This document shows, piece by piece, positions 53,407 to 61,407 of a DNA stretch of 64,000 nt (positions within the stretch are counted from its first letter, which is position 1; every line of letters starts with the position of its first letter). Origin of the DNA: Bradyrhizobium sp. U87765 SZCCT0048 (lineage in GTDB: Bacteria > Pseudomonadota > Alphaproteobacteria > Rhizobiales > Xanthobacteraceae); NCBI RefSeq assembly GCF_018131225.1, contig NZ_JAFCMM010000004.1, forward strand, positions 186,001 through 250,000, written 5' to 3'. Below the pieces are notes generated by a model. The model saw only the letters and a program-made list of their open reading frames with translations, was not told the origin of the DNA and did not search any database. Both the position numbers and the translations under genes were made by a program.

Positions 53407-53832
53407 TCACAGACGTTCGCGCGTCGCGGCATCGAGCGCGCCGGCAAAGTATTTGTCGATGACCCGGCGGAACAGGTCATCGGCCTCGTCCCCGGCGGCA
53501 AGCGCGAACAGGGTCATCGACGAGTGCAATTTGAGGTCGTCCGGGGTGCCGAAGATCTGGGTCGCCGAGCGGCCCTCCACGGCGAGGACCAGTTGTGTGC
53601 ATGTCCTCAGTCGCGTTCCGAGAATCGGATGGCGGAGATAGGACGTCGCTTCGAGCTCTGAGGAAATTGCATAGCGCCGTGCCATCGGGCTATGGCCAAG
53701 GCCGGCGATCTGGGGGAACACGAACCACATCCAGTGGGTCCGCTTGGCGCCCGCCCGAAGTTCGGCAAGTACTTCATTCCAAACGGGATCCTGGGCCTCG
53801 ACAAAGCGCTGCAGCGGACCATGGTCGTCCAT
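53407..53832 (-). CDS. DUF1810 family protein
   Basis: 141 residues, the usual size. Family features: LQRFVEAQDPVWNEVLAELR, KRTHWMWFVFPQIAGLGHSP, ARRYAISSELEATSYLRHPI, FGTPDDLKLHSSMTLF. DUF1810 proteins are small, helical and cytosolic (calpastatin-like annotation is historical); the function is unknown. A neighbouring ATG-containing extension of the frame upstream is not supported by codon use. Divergent from the CAP-domain gene. Confidence 0.88.
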   Translation of the reverse strand: MDDHGPLQRFVEAQDPVWNEVLAELRAGAKRTHWMWFVFPQIAGLGHSPMARRYAISSELEATSYLRHPILGTRLRTCTQLVLAVEGRSATQIFGTPDDLKLHSSMTLFALAAGDEADDLFRRVIDKYFAGALDAATRERL

Positions 53833-53985
53833 GACGGATCCTGTTGTTGTCCCTGCTGGCAGGGATGGGCCGACGGCGGCGCAAGCGCCGTCCGGGGAGG
53901 ATTGCGCCGGTAGCGTGGCGCCTGCAACAGACGTATGCGAAAGCGGGGATATCAGAACCGAACGCGACCGAAAGGGAGCCCACAC

Positions 53986-54408
53986 GTGATCAGGAGCCTG
54001 CTGGCGGCTGTCCTCATGGCGGCCATGACACACGCCGCCGCTGCGGCGGATATCGCTGCGCAGGTCACGGCCTATCGCCGCGCCCACGGCCTGACGGCCG
54101 TCCGGATGGACGGCGCGCTCGTGGCGCTCGCCCGCCAGCAGGCGGCCGCGATGGCCGCGAAGGAGACGGTCAGCCATGGCGCCGGGGGTGATTTTCGGCT
54201 TCGCGTCGCCGGTCTGCATCGCCGCCTTGTCGCGGAAAACATCGCTGCCGGGTTCCTGACGTTTCCGGAAGTCCTGGCCCAGTGGGATGCCAGCGCCGGC
54301 CATCGCGAGAACCTGCTGATGGTCGGCGCACGCCGGATCGGGGTCGCCGCGGTATCGAAGCCGTCGTCACCCTATCGCAGGTTCTGGGCGATGATCATTT
54401 CCGACTGA
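53986..54408 (+). CDS. Exported CAP/SCP-domain protein
   Basis: 140 residues from GTG 53986, which has GGGAG seven bases upstream. Signal peptide (VIRSLLAAVLMAAMTHAAAA). The CAP fold is shown by AAQVTAYRRAHGLTAVRMDG, LARQQAAAMAAKETVSHGAG, AENIAAGFLTFPEVLAQW and SAGHRENLLMVGARRIGVAA. It has the family's His (SHGA) and Glu (AEN) positions. Bacterial CAP proteins are secreted, with roles in adhesion, lipid binding or unknown. Convergent with the next gene. Confidence 0.88.
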   Translation: MIRSLLAAVLMAAMTHAAAAADIAAQVTAYRRAHGLTAVRMDGALVALARQQAAAMAAKETVSHGAGGDFRLRVAGLHRRLVAENIAAGFLTFPEVLAQWDASAGHRENLLMVGARRIGVAAVSKPSSPYRRFWAMIISD

Positions 54409-54432
54409 TCGCCGGCGCGGCGCCGGGATCAG
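54405..54432. terminator. Hairpin between convergent CAP and secreted-protein genes
   Basis: CTGATC-G-CCGGC / GCCGG-GATCAG forms an imperfect stem (54405-54432) that covers both stop codons. It has no T-tract on either strand. A likely shared transcript end. Confidence 0.4.
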
Positions 54433-54950
54433 GAGCGGGCGAGCGTGATGGTCACCCCGGAGAACTCGGTGCCCTGGGAGGTGATCTTCACGGTCTGGCT
54501 GTTGCCGCGGGTGTTGAGATTGAGATTGGCGGTGAAGGCCGGCGATGACACCAGGACCTCGAATACGCCGGCGCGTGCGTTGCCCTGGAGATCGCCGCTG
54601 ACGCCGCGCGTCGCTTCGCTCCAGGTGCCGGAGATTCGTCCGTTGGCATTGCGGACGTTGCTGCTCAGCTCGAACTTGTAGCTGTCGCTGGCGCAACGCA
54701 GGGTTTGCTGCAGGCCGTTGCCATTGTCGCCGACGGCGTAGGTCGCGCGGCATTTGATGCGCTCGTGGCTGCCGCTGGCGAGTGAGATCGAGCCGGTGCC
54801 GGACCAGACGCCAGCGAGACCTGCGAACGGGGCGGACTGCGCCTGGCTCGCGGCGGGCACGATGGCGACCGAGCCTGCGGCGAGCGAGCCCATGACGATG
54901 GCGGCCGCCGCATGGCGGGAGAAAAGACGCTGAATCATCAAGATTTTCAT
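54429..54950 (-). CDS. Uncharacterised exported protein
   Basis: 173 residues. A signal peptide (about 12-38, AAAAIVMGSLAAGSVAIVPA, cleavage near SQAQS) is followed by a beta-rich domain: FAGLAGVWSGTGSISLASGS, ERIKCRATYAV, LQQTLRCASDSYKFELSSNV, ISGTWSEATRGVSGDL. Two Cys could form a disulfide. I recognise the pattern from Bradyrhizobium-type genomes but no function. The start is uncertain: the ATG at 54950 directly abuts AAGG, and an ATG four codons in (54938) is an alternative. An EcfG-like promoter lies just upstream, suggesting general-stress control. Confidence 0.75.
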   Translation of the reverse strand: MKILMIQRLFSRHAAAAIVMGSLAAGSVAIVPAASQAQSAPFAGLAGVWSGTGSISLASGSHERIKCRATYAVGDNGNGLQQTLRCASDSYKFELSSNVRNANGRISGTWSEATRGVSGDLQGNARAGVFEVLVSSPAFTANLNLNTRGNSQTVKITSQGTEFSGVTITLARS

Positions 54951-55645
54951 CCTTCAAACAATCCGCTGACAACCACGGCGGGTGGAACTAGTTCCCTTGA
55001 AAAGAGGCGCAATTTGGGTGGCAGCTCGTCGCGCGCGTGCGCGGTGTCGCCAGCTCGCTCTTGGCGGCAAGGCACCCATTCCCGGCATGCTGGCGGCCTT
55101 TCGCATCGTCCTGATGACACTATTTAGGTGCGCCTCGATGTGGCCGTGGTTGCGCTGACCGGCGAGGCCGTAACGGCGCGATGGAGGCGGCAAGCTGTCG
55201 ACGTTTCGCGTCCGCCGCCTGAGACAATGGATGCCGCCGCTGCGGGTCGATGCCAGCGGCGCCTCAGGGGGCGCAGGTGATCAGCAGCGCGGCCGCATCT
55301 ACGCGTCTTCCTCGCGCGTGACCATTCGCCGAGTGTGCATTCGCACAAACATTCATTCGCATTGCGGCGGTCGCCGGATCGCCGTGGGCGTGCACGGGCG
55401 ATCTATTGACAACTGCGCCTTTCGGGGAACATCCTGCCTCACAGGCCTGAAGCTCAGTGAGTGTGCTCGAGAGACTGACGGTCGTTACGTGTCCTCTTAA
55501 TTCTCTTTTGAATTGACGTCGCGGCCGATGGGAATGGGCGTGGCAAGAGACACACCGATGGTGGGCCGGTAGCCCCCACCGATGCAGATAGCAAAGCCAT
55601 GCCTGAGTTCGTGTCCAAGCCGCCCCAGGCAAGGATGAACGAGGA
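54951..55645. other. Long intergenic region before the cytochrome oxidase operon
   Basis: 695 bases without a supportable gene. It holds the EcfG-like promoter on the minus strand. It also holds three copies of CATTCGC (55323-55329, 55338-55344, 55354-55360) at 15-16 base spacing, with an inverted repeat TGTGC-ATTC-GCACA (55334-55347) around the middle copy. A short A/T-rich AATTC/GAATT inverted repeat lies near 55498-55514. These may regulate the oxidase operon; no consensus -35/-10 pair was found. Confidence 0.5.
54971..54995 (-). promoter_or_regulatory. EcfG-type (general stress sigma) promoter candidate
   Basis: On the minus strand GGAAC (complement of 54991-54995), 17 bases, then GTT (complement of 54971-54973), matching the alphaproteobacterial EcfG pattern GGAAC-N16/17-(C)GTT. 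It ends 20 bases before the ATG of the exported protein gene. The -35 is part of a perfect 12-bp palindrome GGAACTAGTTCC (54984-54995). Confidence 0.5.
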
Positions 55646-56479
55646 ATGCCCGTTGCACTTGTTCTGCTTCTGGTCGCGATTGCCTCGGTGGTGTTCCACT
55701 TCCTGAGCCCGTGGTGGTGGACGCCGATCGCCTCGAACTGGCAATACATCGACCACACCATCATCATCACCTTCTGGATCACCGGCTTCGTGTTCGTCGC
55801 GGTGACCGGCTTCATGGCGTATTGTGTGTTTCGCTTCCGCCATCGCGACGGGCAACGGGCGCATTATGAGCCCGAGAACAACAAGCTCGAATCCTGGCTG
55901 ACCATCGGAACCGCCGTTGGCGTCGCAGCGATGCTCGCGCCCGGGCTTGTGGTGTGGCACCAGTTCGTCTCTGTTCCCGCCGACGCGACCGATGTCGAGA
56001 TCATGGGGCAGCAGTGGCGCTGGAGCTATCGCCTTCCCGGCAAGGACGGCAAGCTCGGCACCACCAGCGCCCGCAACATCAGCGCCGACAATCCGCTCGG
56101 CCTCAACCCGGACGATCCGAACGGCAAGGACGACGTCATCATCGATGGCGGTGATCTGCATCTGCCGATCGGCAAGCCGGTCAAGGTGCTGTTGCGTTCG
56201 ATCGATGTGCTGCACGATTTCTACGTGCCCGAGTTCCGCGCCAAGATGGATATGGTGCCGGGATCGGTGACGTATTTCTGGCTGACCCCGACCCGCACCG
56301 GCACGTTCGAGGTCCTGTGTGCCGAGCTCTGCGGGCTGGCGCACGCGCAGATGCGCGGGACCGTGATCGTTCAGGAAGCGGGCGAATATCACGCCTGGCT
56401 GGAGCAGCAGCGCACCTTCGCCGAGATGTCGGGGCAGGGTCTGCTCAAGAAGGCGGCCTACCGTTCCGACGGCAAGTGA
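55646..56479 (+). CDS. Cytochrome c oxidase subunit II (CoxM-like)
   Basis: 277 residues with two transmembrane helices (about 1-22 and 40-64, plus 88-106) and a periplasmic cupredoxin domain. CuA ligands are all present: His190, Cys225, Glu227, Cys229, His233 and Met236 (CAELCGLAHAQM). An insertion at about 133-168 (GTTSARNISADNPLGLNPDD) interrupts the usual beta-sheet. It accepts electrons from cytochrome c. It is first in a five-gene oxidase operon with subunit order II-I-III-III-IV, like B. japonicum coxMNOP. The ATG follows an AACGAGGA site. Confidence 0.93.
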   Translation: MPVALVLLLVAIASVVFHFLSPWWWTPIASNWQYIDHTIIITFWITGFVFVAVTGFMAYCVFRFRHRDGQRAHYEPENNKLESWLTIGTAVGVAAMLAPGLVVWHQFVSVPADATDVEIMGQQWRWSYRLPGKDGKLGTTSARNISADNPLGLNPDDPNGKDDVIIDGGDLHLPIGKPVKVLLRSIDVLHDFYVPEFRAKMDMVPGSVTYFWLTPTRTGTFEVLCAELCGLAHAQMRGTVIVQEAGEYHAWLEQQRTFAEMSGQGLLKKAAYRSDGK

Positions 56480-56557
56480 GATGCGAGCGCGCGATCCGGT
56501 GCCGTGCGCGGTCCGGACGATGCAGAGCGAAGGACAAGAGACGAGAAGGGCGCTGCG

Positions 56558-58333
56558 ATGGTCGATATCCCGTCCGATTCAGTTGTCGTCATTCCGCCGG
56601 CGGAAGTGCCGGAAGCCGATCTCTACCATCCGCACAGCTGGTGGACGCGGTACGTCTTCTCGCAGGACGCCAAGGTCATCGCGATCCAGTATTCTTGCAC
56701 AGCGGTGGCGATCGGCCTGGTCGCGCTGGTGCTGTCCTGGCTGATGCGCCTGCAACTCGGCTTTCCCGGCACGTTCTCGTTCATCGATGCCAACCAGTAC
56801 CTGCAGTTCATCACCATGCACGGCATGATCATGGTGATCTACCTGCTCACCGCGCTGTTTCTCGGCGGCTTCGGCAATTACCTGATCCCGCTGATGGTCG
56901 GCGCGCGGGACATGGTGTTCCCGTATGTCAACATGCTCAGCTACTGGATCTATCTGCTCGCCGTGCTGGTGCTGGCATCGACGTTTTTCGTGCCCGGCGG
57001 CCCGACGGGCGCGGGCTGGACGCTCTATCCGCCGCAAGCCATTCTATCGGGAAGCCCCGGCCAGGAAGCGGGCATCATCCTGATGCTGGTGTCGCTGATC
57101 CTGTTCATCATTGGCTTCACCATGGGTGGCCTCAACTATGTCGTGACGGTGCTGCAGGGGCGCACCCGCGGCATGACGTTGATGCGCCTGCCGCTGACGG
57201 TGTGGGGCATTTTCACGGCGACGGTGATGGCGCTGCTGGCATTCCCCGCGCTGTTCGTCGCCTGCGTGATGATGCTGCTCGACCGCGTGCTCGGCACCAG
57301 CTTCTTCATGCCCGCGCTGGTGGAGATGGGGCAGCAGACCAAGTATGGCGGCGGCAGCCCGTTGCTGTTCCAGCACCTCTTCTGGTTCTTCGGCCACCCG
57401 GAAGTCTATATCGTCGCCCTGCCGGCGTTCGGCATCGTCTCGGACCTGATCAGCACCCATGCCCGCAAGAACATCTTCGGCTATCGAATGATGGTGTGGG
57501 CGATTGTCGGTATCGGCGCGCTGAGCTTCGTGGTGTGGGCGCATCACATGTATGTCAGCGGCATGAATCCGTCGTTCGGATTCTTCTTCGCCACGACCAC
57601 GCTGATCATCGCGGTGCCGACCGCGATCAAGGTCTACAACTGGGTGCTGACGCTGTGGCGCGGCGATATCCATTTGCGCGTGCCGATGCTGTTCGCGCTC
57701 GCCTTCATCGTCACGTTTCTCAATGGCGGCCTCACCGGGCTGTTTCTCGGCAATGTGGTGGTGGACGTGCCGCTATCCGACACCATGTTCGTGGTGGCGC
57801 ATTTCCACATGGTGATGGGCGTCGCGCCGATCCTGGTGGTGATGGGCGCGATCTATCACTGGTACCCGAAGATCACCGGCCGGATGTACCATGACGGGCT
57901 CGGCAAGTTTCATTTCTGGGTGACGTTCCTCGGCGCTTACGCCATCTTCTTCCCGATGCACTATCTCGGCCTGCTCGGCATGCCGCGCCGCTACCATGAC
58001 ATCGGCGAGACCGCGTTCGTGCCGGCCTCGGCCCATGATCTCAATGCGTTCATCAGCGTCATGGCCCTGATCGTCGGCTTCGCGCAGATGGTGTTCCTGT
58101 TCAACCTGATCTGGAGCCTGCGGCACGGCAAGGAAGCCGGCGGCAATCCATGGGGCGCCACGACGCTGGAGTGGCAGACGCCGGAAACGCCCCCGGGCCA
58201 CGGCAATTTCGGCAAGGAGCTGCCGGTGGTCTACCGCTGGGCCTATGACTACAGCGTGCCCGGATCCAACCACGACTATGTGCCGCAGAACCAGCCGTCG
58301 ATCCGCTGGGACGCACAGGAGGGCCCCGCGTGA
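56558..58333 (+). CDS. Cytochrome c oxidase subunit I (CoxN-like)
   Basis: 591 residues, about 12 transmembrane helices, the heme-copper catalytic subunit. It keeps the Cu-B/heme region GHPEVYIVALPAFGIVSDLI (His, cross-linking Tyr, proton Glu), WAHHMY and FHMVMG. D-channel Asp and Asn are present in GARDMVFPYVNMLSYW, so it is an A-type oxidase. The ATG at 56558 follows GAGAAGGG. The N-terminal ~35 residues (VDIPSDSVVVIPPAEVPEAD) are an unusual polar extension. Its stop overlaps the start of the next gene. Confidence 0.95.
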   Translation: MVDIPSDSVVVIPPAEVPEADLYHPHSWWTRYVFSQDAKVIAIQYSCTAVAIGLVALVLSWLMRLQLGFPGTFSFIDANQYLQFITMHGMIMVIYLLTALFLGGFGNYLIPLMVGARDMVFPYVNMLSYWIYLLAVLVLASTFFVPGGPTGAGWTLYPPQAILSGSPGQEAGIILMLVSLILFIIGFTMGGLNYVVTVLQGRTRGMTLMRLPLTVWGIFTATVMALLAFPALFVACVMMLLDRVLGTSFFMPALVEMGQQTKYGGGSPLLFQHLFWFFGHPEVYIVALPAFGIVSDLISTHARKNIFGYRMMVWAIVGIGALSFVVWAHHMYVSGMNPSFGFFFATTTLIIAVPTAIKVYNWVLTLWRGDIHLRVPMLFALAFIVTFLNGGLTGLFLGNVVVDVPLSDTMFVVAHFHMVMGVAPILVVMGAIYHWYPKITGRMYHDGLGKFHFWVTFLGAYAIFFPMHYLGLLGMPRRYHDIGETAFVPASAHDLNAFISVMALIVGFAQMVFLFNLIWSLRHGKEAGGNPWGATTLEWQTPETPPGHGNFGKELPVVYRWAYDYSVPGSNHDYVPQNQPSIRWDAQEGPA

Positions 58334-59034
58334 GCGTCATCGTCCTCTTCATGGTCGGGCTCGTGGCGGTCGCCGCCTGGTGGTTGTCGCACCAGCGACT
58401 GATGGCCAAGCCCTGGCTGGAAGAGGGCGTGGTCGGCGATTTTCCCGGTGGCGGCCGCCTGTCGTCCCCGACCGCGAAGGTCGGTCTCGGCGTGTTCCTG
58501 GCCGTCGTCGGATCGCTGTTCGCACTGATCGTCAGTGCCTATGTGATGCGCATGGCGCTGCTGGACTGGCGGCCGGTGCCGATCCCGCGCCTTGTCTGGT
58601 TCAATACGGCCGTGCTCGTGCTCAGCAGCGCGGTGCTGCAATGGACGCAGCGCGCGGCGCGGCGCGGCGATCGCGATGGCGTCACCACCGGGCTGCTGGT
58701 CGCCGCAGTGGCGTCGATCGTGTTCCTTCTCGGCCAATGGCTGGCGTGGCGGCAACTGCTCGTGGCAGGCTATGGCGTTGCTGGCAATCCGGCCAACTCG
58801 TTCTTCTTCCTTGTCACGGCGCTGCATGGTCTGCATCTCGCCGGCGGCATCGTGGCGCTGGCGCGGCCCGTTGCCGCTGTCCTGCGTGGCGCGGACCCAC
58901 GGCGCCTGCAGCTCAGTGTCGAACTATGCACGATCTACTGGCATTTCCTGCTGCTGGTGTGGCTGATCCTGCTGGCGCTGCTGAGCGGCTGGACGGTGGC
59001 CTTCTTCGACATCTGCCGCAACCTGGTGTCCTGA
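58330..59034 (+). CDS. Cytochrome c oxidase subunit III-like protein (CoxO-like)
   Basis: 234 residues with about six to seven hydrophobic segments, divergent from classical CoxC. The signatures are NSFFFLVTALHGLHLAGGIV and LQLSVELCTIYWHFLLLVWL, which match the last helices of subunit III. The GTG start overlaps the subunit I stop by 4 bases. A second subunit III-like gene follows after 19 bases. This pair of III-like proteins is what marks coxMNOP-type operons. Confidence 0.85.
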   Translation: MSVIVLFMVGLVAVAAWWLSHQRLMAKPWLEEGVVGDFPGGGRLSSPTAKVGLGVFLAVVGSLFALIVSAYVMRMALLDWRPVPIPRLVWFNTAVLVLSSAVLQWTQRAARRGDRDGVTTGLLVAAVASIVFLLGQWLAWRQLLVAGYGVAGNPANSFFFLVTALHGLHLAGGIVALARPVAAVLRGADPRRLQLSVELCTIYWHFLLLVWLILLALLSGWTVAFFDICRNLVS

Positions 59035-59053
59035 ACGGAGAGGCGATGCGCCC

Positions 59054-59776
59054 ATGGCCGAGACCGCGATGACGACTTCCACAGCGTCCCGGGCCCCGCT
59101 GTCCGGCTGGCGCAGCTTCGCCGCCGACTGGCGCTCGGATCAGCGCGCGTTCAAGGGGGTGTCATGGGGGAAGGCCATGATGTGGATCTTCCTCCTCAGC
59201 GACACCTTCATCTTCGGCTGCTTCCTGCTGTCCTACATGACGGCGCGATCCTCGACGACGGTGCCGTGGCCGAACCCGAGCACGGTGTTCGCACTGCGGT
59301 TCGGCGACACCGAAATCCCGCTGATCTTGATCGCCATCATGACCTTCGTTCTGATCAGCAGCAGCGGCACCATGGCCATGGCGGTGAACTACGGCTACCG
59401 GCACGACCGCAGGAAGACCGCGATCCTGATGCTGGCGACAGCGGCGTTCGGCGCGACGTTCGTCGGCATGCAGGCGTTCGAGTGGACCAAGCTGATCATG
59501 GAGGGCGTGCGTCCGTGGGGCAATCCATGGGGCGCCGAGCAGTTCGGAGCCTGCTTCTTCATGATCACGGGCTTCCACGGCACCCATGTGACCATCGGCG
59601 TGATCTTCCTGCTGATCATCGCGCGCAAGGTGTGGCGCGGCGATTTCGACACCGGACAGCGCGGATTCTTCACAAGCCGCCGCGGCAATTACGAGATTGT
59701 CGAAATCACCGGGCTGTACTGGCATTTCGTCGATCTGGTGTGGGTGTTCATTTTCGCCTTCTTTTACCTGTGGTGA
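59054..59776 (+). CDS. Cytochrome c oxidase subunit III (CoxP-like)
   Basis: 240 residues with five or more hydrophobic helices. Motifs GKAMMWIFLLSDTFIFGCFL, GMQAFEWTKLIMEGV, CFFMITGFHGTHVTIGVIFL and VEITGLYWHFVDLVWVFIFA are typical of subunit III/CyoC. It begins 19 bases after the CoxO-like gene; the subunit IV gene starts 9 bases after its stop. It stabilises subunit I and may carry lipids. Confidence 0.92.
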   Translation: MAETAMTTSTASRAPLSGWRSFAADWRSDQRAFKGVSWGKAMMWIFLLSDTFIFGCFLLSYMTARSSTTVPWPNPSTVFALRFGDTEIPLILIAIMTFVLISSSGTMAMAVNYGYRHDRRKTAILMLATAAFGATFVGMQAFEWTKLIMEGVRPWGNPWGAEQFGACFFMITGFHGTHVTIGVIFLLIIARKVWRGDFDTGQRGFFTSRRGNYEIVEITGLYWHFVDLVWVFIFAFFYLW

Positions 59777-59785
59777 GGCACGATC

Positions 59786-60160
59786 ATGGCCGAAGTCACG
59801 CTGCACGCCGCCCCCGATGTCCACGCCGTGAGTCCGGCGAGCCATGCCGACGGGCAGCAGCATCCGATCAAGCTCTATCTCGTGGTCTGGGGCTGGCTGT
59901 TCGTTCTCAGCGCCTGCTCGTATCTCGTCGATTATTTCGGCCTGCATGGCTATGTGCGCTGGACCCTGATCCTGCTGTTCATGGTTCTGAAGGCCGGCCT
60001 CATCGTCGCCGTCTTCATGCACATGGCCTGGGAACGGCTCGCGCTGGCCTACGCCATCCTGGTGCCACCGGTGTTCGTGCTGGTGTTCACCGTGCTGATG
60101 CTGTTCGAGGCCCATTACACGCTGCTCAGCCGGCTCACCTTCTTCGGCGCCGGTCACTGA
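59786..60160 (+). CDS. Cytochrome c oxidase subunit IV-like membrane protein
   Basis: 124 residues. A polar N-terminal 35 residues containing several His is followed by three hydrophobic helices: IKLYLVVWGWLFVLSACSYL, WTLILLFMVLKAGLIVAVFM, LAYAILVPPVFVLVFTVLML. The pattern (VWGWLFVLS, KAGLIVAVFMHM) matches prokaryotic cytochrome oxidase subunit IV (COX4_pro / CyoD-like). It lies 9 bases after the subunit III gene and is the last membrane subunit in the operon. Confidence 0.88.
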   Translation: MAEVTLHAAPDVHAVSPASHADGQQHPIKLYLVVWGWLFVLSACSYLVDYFGLHGYVRWTLILLFMVLKAGLIVAVFMHMAWERLALAYAILVPPVFVLVFTVLMLFEAHYTLLSRLTFFGAGH

Positions 60161-60252
60161 GACCGGGTCGACGCGACGGCGTCCGGTCGCCATGGCTGCG
60201 GCGATGCCGGGCGGACGACGAATCTGAACCGATCAACACCGGAGACTGTCGC

Positions 60253-60672
60253 ATGCGTCTGTTCATGGTTGTGCTGGGTGCTGCATGGGTGGTGGCCGTA
60301 CCGGCGGCCGCGCAGGATGCGGCTGCGGGCGAGAAGGTCTTCGTTCAATGCAAGGCCTGCCACCAGATTGGCGAGACCGCGAAGAATGCGGTCGGCCCGA
60401 TGCTGAATGGCGTGATCGGCCGCAAGGCGGGCAGTGTCGAGGGCTTCAGCTACTCCGCAGCCAACAAGAATTCGGGCATCACCTGGGACGAGGCGACGTT
60501 CCGTGAATACATCAAGGATCCGCGCGCCAAGGTGCCGGGCACCAAGATGGCGTTCGGCGGCGTCAAGGATCCCAAGCAGATCGAGGATCTGTTGGCCTAT
60601 CTCAAGCAGTTCGATGCCGCAGGAAAGAAGGCGGAACTCGGTTTGGTCGGGCGGAGGCTCGCGGGGATGTAG
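60253..60672 (+). CDS. Monoheme class I cytochrome c
   Basis: 139 residues with a signal peptide (MRLFMVVLGAAWVVAVPAAA). The heme site is CKACH (Cys33, Cys36, His37) and the likely axial Met is Met99 (PGTKMAFGGVKDP). The fold matches mitochondrial-type cytochrome c2 (GPMLNGVIGRKAG, FSYSAANKNSGITWDEATF). It is placed 92 bases after the subunit IV gene with GGAGA ahead of the ATG. It is probably the electron donor to the CuA site of this oxidase. Confidence 0.93.
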   Translation: MRLFMVVLGAAWVVAVPAAAQDAAAGEKVFVQCKACHQIGETAKNAVGPMLNGVIGRKAGSVEGFSYSAANKNSGITWDEATFREYIKDPRAKVPGTKMAFGGVKDPKQIEDLLAYLKQFDAAGKKAELGLVGRRLAGM

Positions 60673-60733
60673 CGGCGCCGATCGGGCCGTGGCCGACAGG
60701 CGGGGCGGACTTTCTCACAGGAGGAGGCGCGCG

Positions 60734-60925
60734 ATGCATTTCACCATCGGCTTCAAGATCGACGGCAAGGCGGAACGAATCACGGTCGAGGCGGATGATG
60801 CGCTGATCGCGGCGCTCAAGGCCAAGGCGGAATGGCCCGAGGCGATGATCATCTATGTCCGGCCGCAGAACCGGCGCGGCGACGCCCGGCATCCGTCCCT
60901 GCCGCTGTCCGGCGCGACGCACTGA
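60734..60925 (+). CDS. Small uncharacterised protein (63 residues)
   Basis: 63 residues preceded by a strong AGGAGG. Sequence MHFTIGFKIDGKAERITVEA, then DDALIAALKAKAEWPEAMII, looks like a small alpha/beta protein with an amphipathic helix. It ends in an Arg/Pro-rich tail. Good third-position bias supports coding. The oxidase operon is upstream by about 60 bases. I recognise no family. Confidence 0.65.
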   Translation: MHFTIGFKIDGKAERITVEADDALIAALKAKAEWPEAMIIYVRPQNRRGDARHPSLPLSGATH

Positions 60926-61037
60926 ACCTGCCTCGCCCCGCCGCCATCGCTGCCAGCGTCGCTGGCGTGGCGACGGCGGCCGCGGAACAAAGCGTCGACG
61001 TCGGCATTGTCCGGACGAAACGCCCGGAGACATCAGC

Positions 61038-61286
61038 ATGACTTCCCGTATCGTGATTTCGACCTCTGTCGTGGCAACGGTCCTGTTCGGCGCGCTGGTC
61101 GCCGCTCCGGCGCCGGCGTCCGCCAAGGGCTGCATCAAGGGCGCCATCGTCGGTGGCGTTGCCGGTCATTATGCTGGCCACCATGGGGTGATGGGCGCCA
61201 TCGCCGGCTGCGCGGTCGGGCGTCATGAGGCCAACAAGCATGCCCGTCAGCAACAGCAGGACGGCAGCAACACCGCCACGCACTGA
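61038..61286 (+). CDS. Small exported glycine-zipper protein
   Basis: 82 residues. Signal peptide (MTSRIVISTSVVATVLFGAL, cleavage near ASA-KGC). The mature part GCIKGAIVGGVAGHYAGHHG, then MGAIAGCAVGRHEANKHARQ, is a glycine zipper with spaced Gly/Ala able to sit in or on a membrane, similar to YMGG/OsmB-like small proteins. Two Cys are present. Ends in a Gln/His-rich tail. Function unknown. Confidence 0.8.
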   Translation: MTSRIVISTSVVATVLFGALVAAPAPASAKGCIKGAIVGGVAGHYAGHHGVMGAIAGCAVGRHEANKHARQQQQDGSNTATH

Positions 61287-61347
61287 ACCGCCGGCGCGCG
61301 CCAGACGCCAGGCGCCGGCGAGGCAATGACAGTTCCAGTCGACGAAA

Positions 61348-61377
61348 ACGCCGCCGGCCCGGCAGGGACGGCGGCGT
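61348..61377. terminator. Bidirectional hairpin between convergent genes
   Basis: ACGCCGCCG (61348-61356) and CGGCGGCGT (61369-61377) pair perfectly over 9 bp around a 12-base loop. On the minus strand it is followed by TTTT, so it can end the YncE-like transcript. Confidence 0.65.
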
Positions 61378-61407
61378 CGGTCTTTCGCAGCCGCGGGCGA
61401 GGAGATC

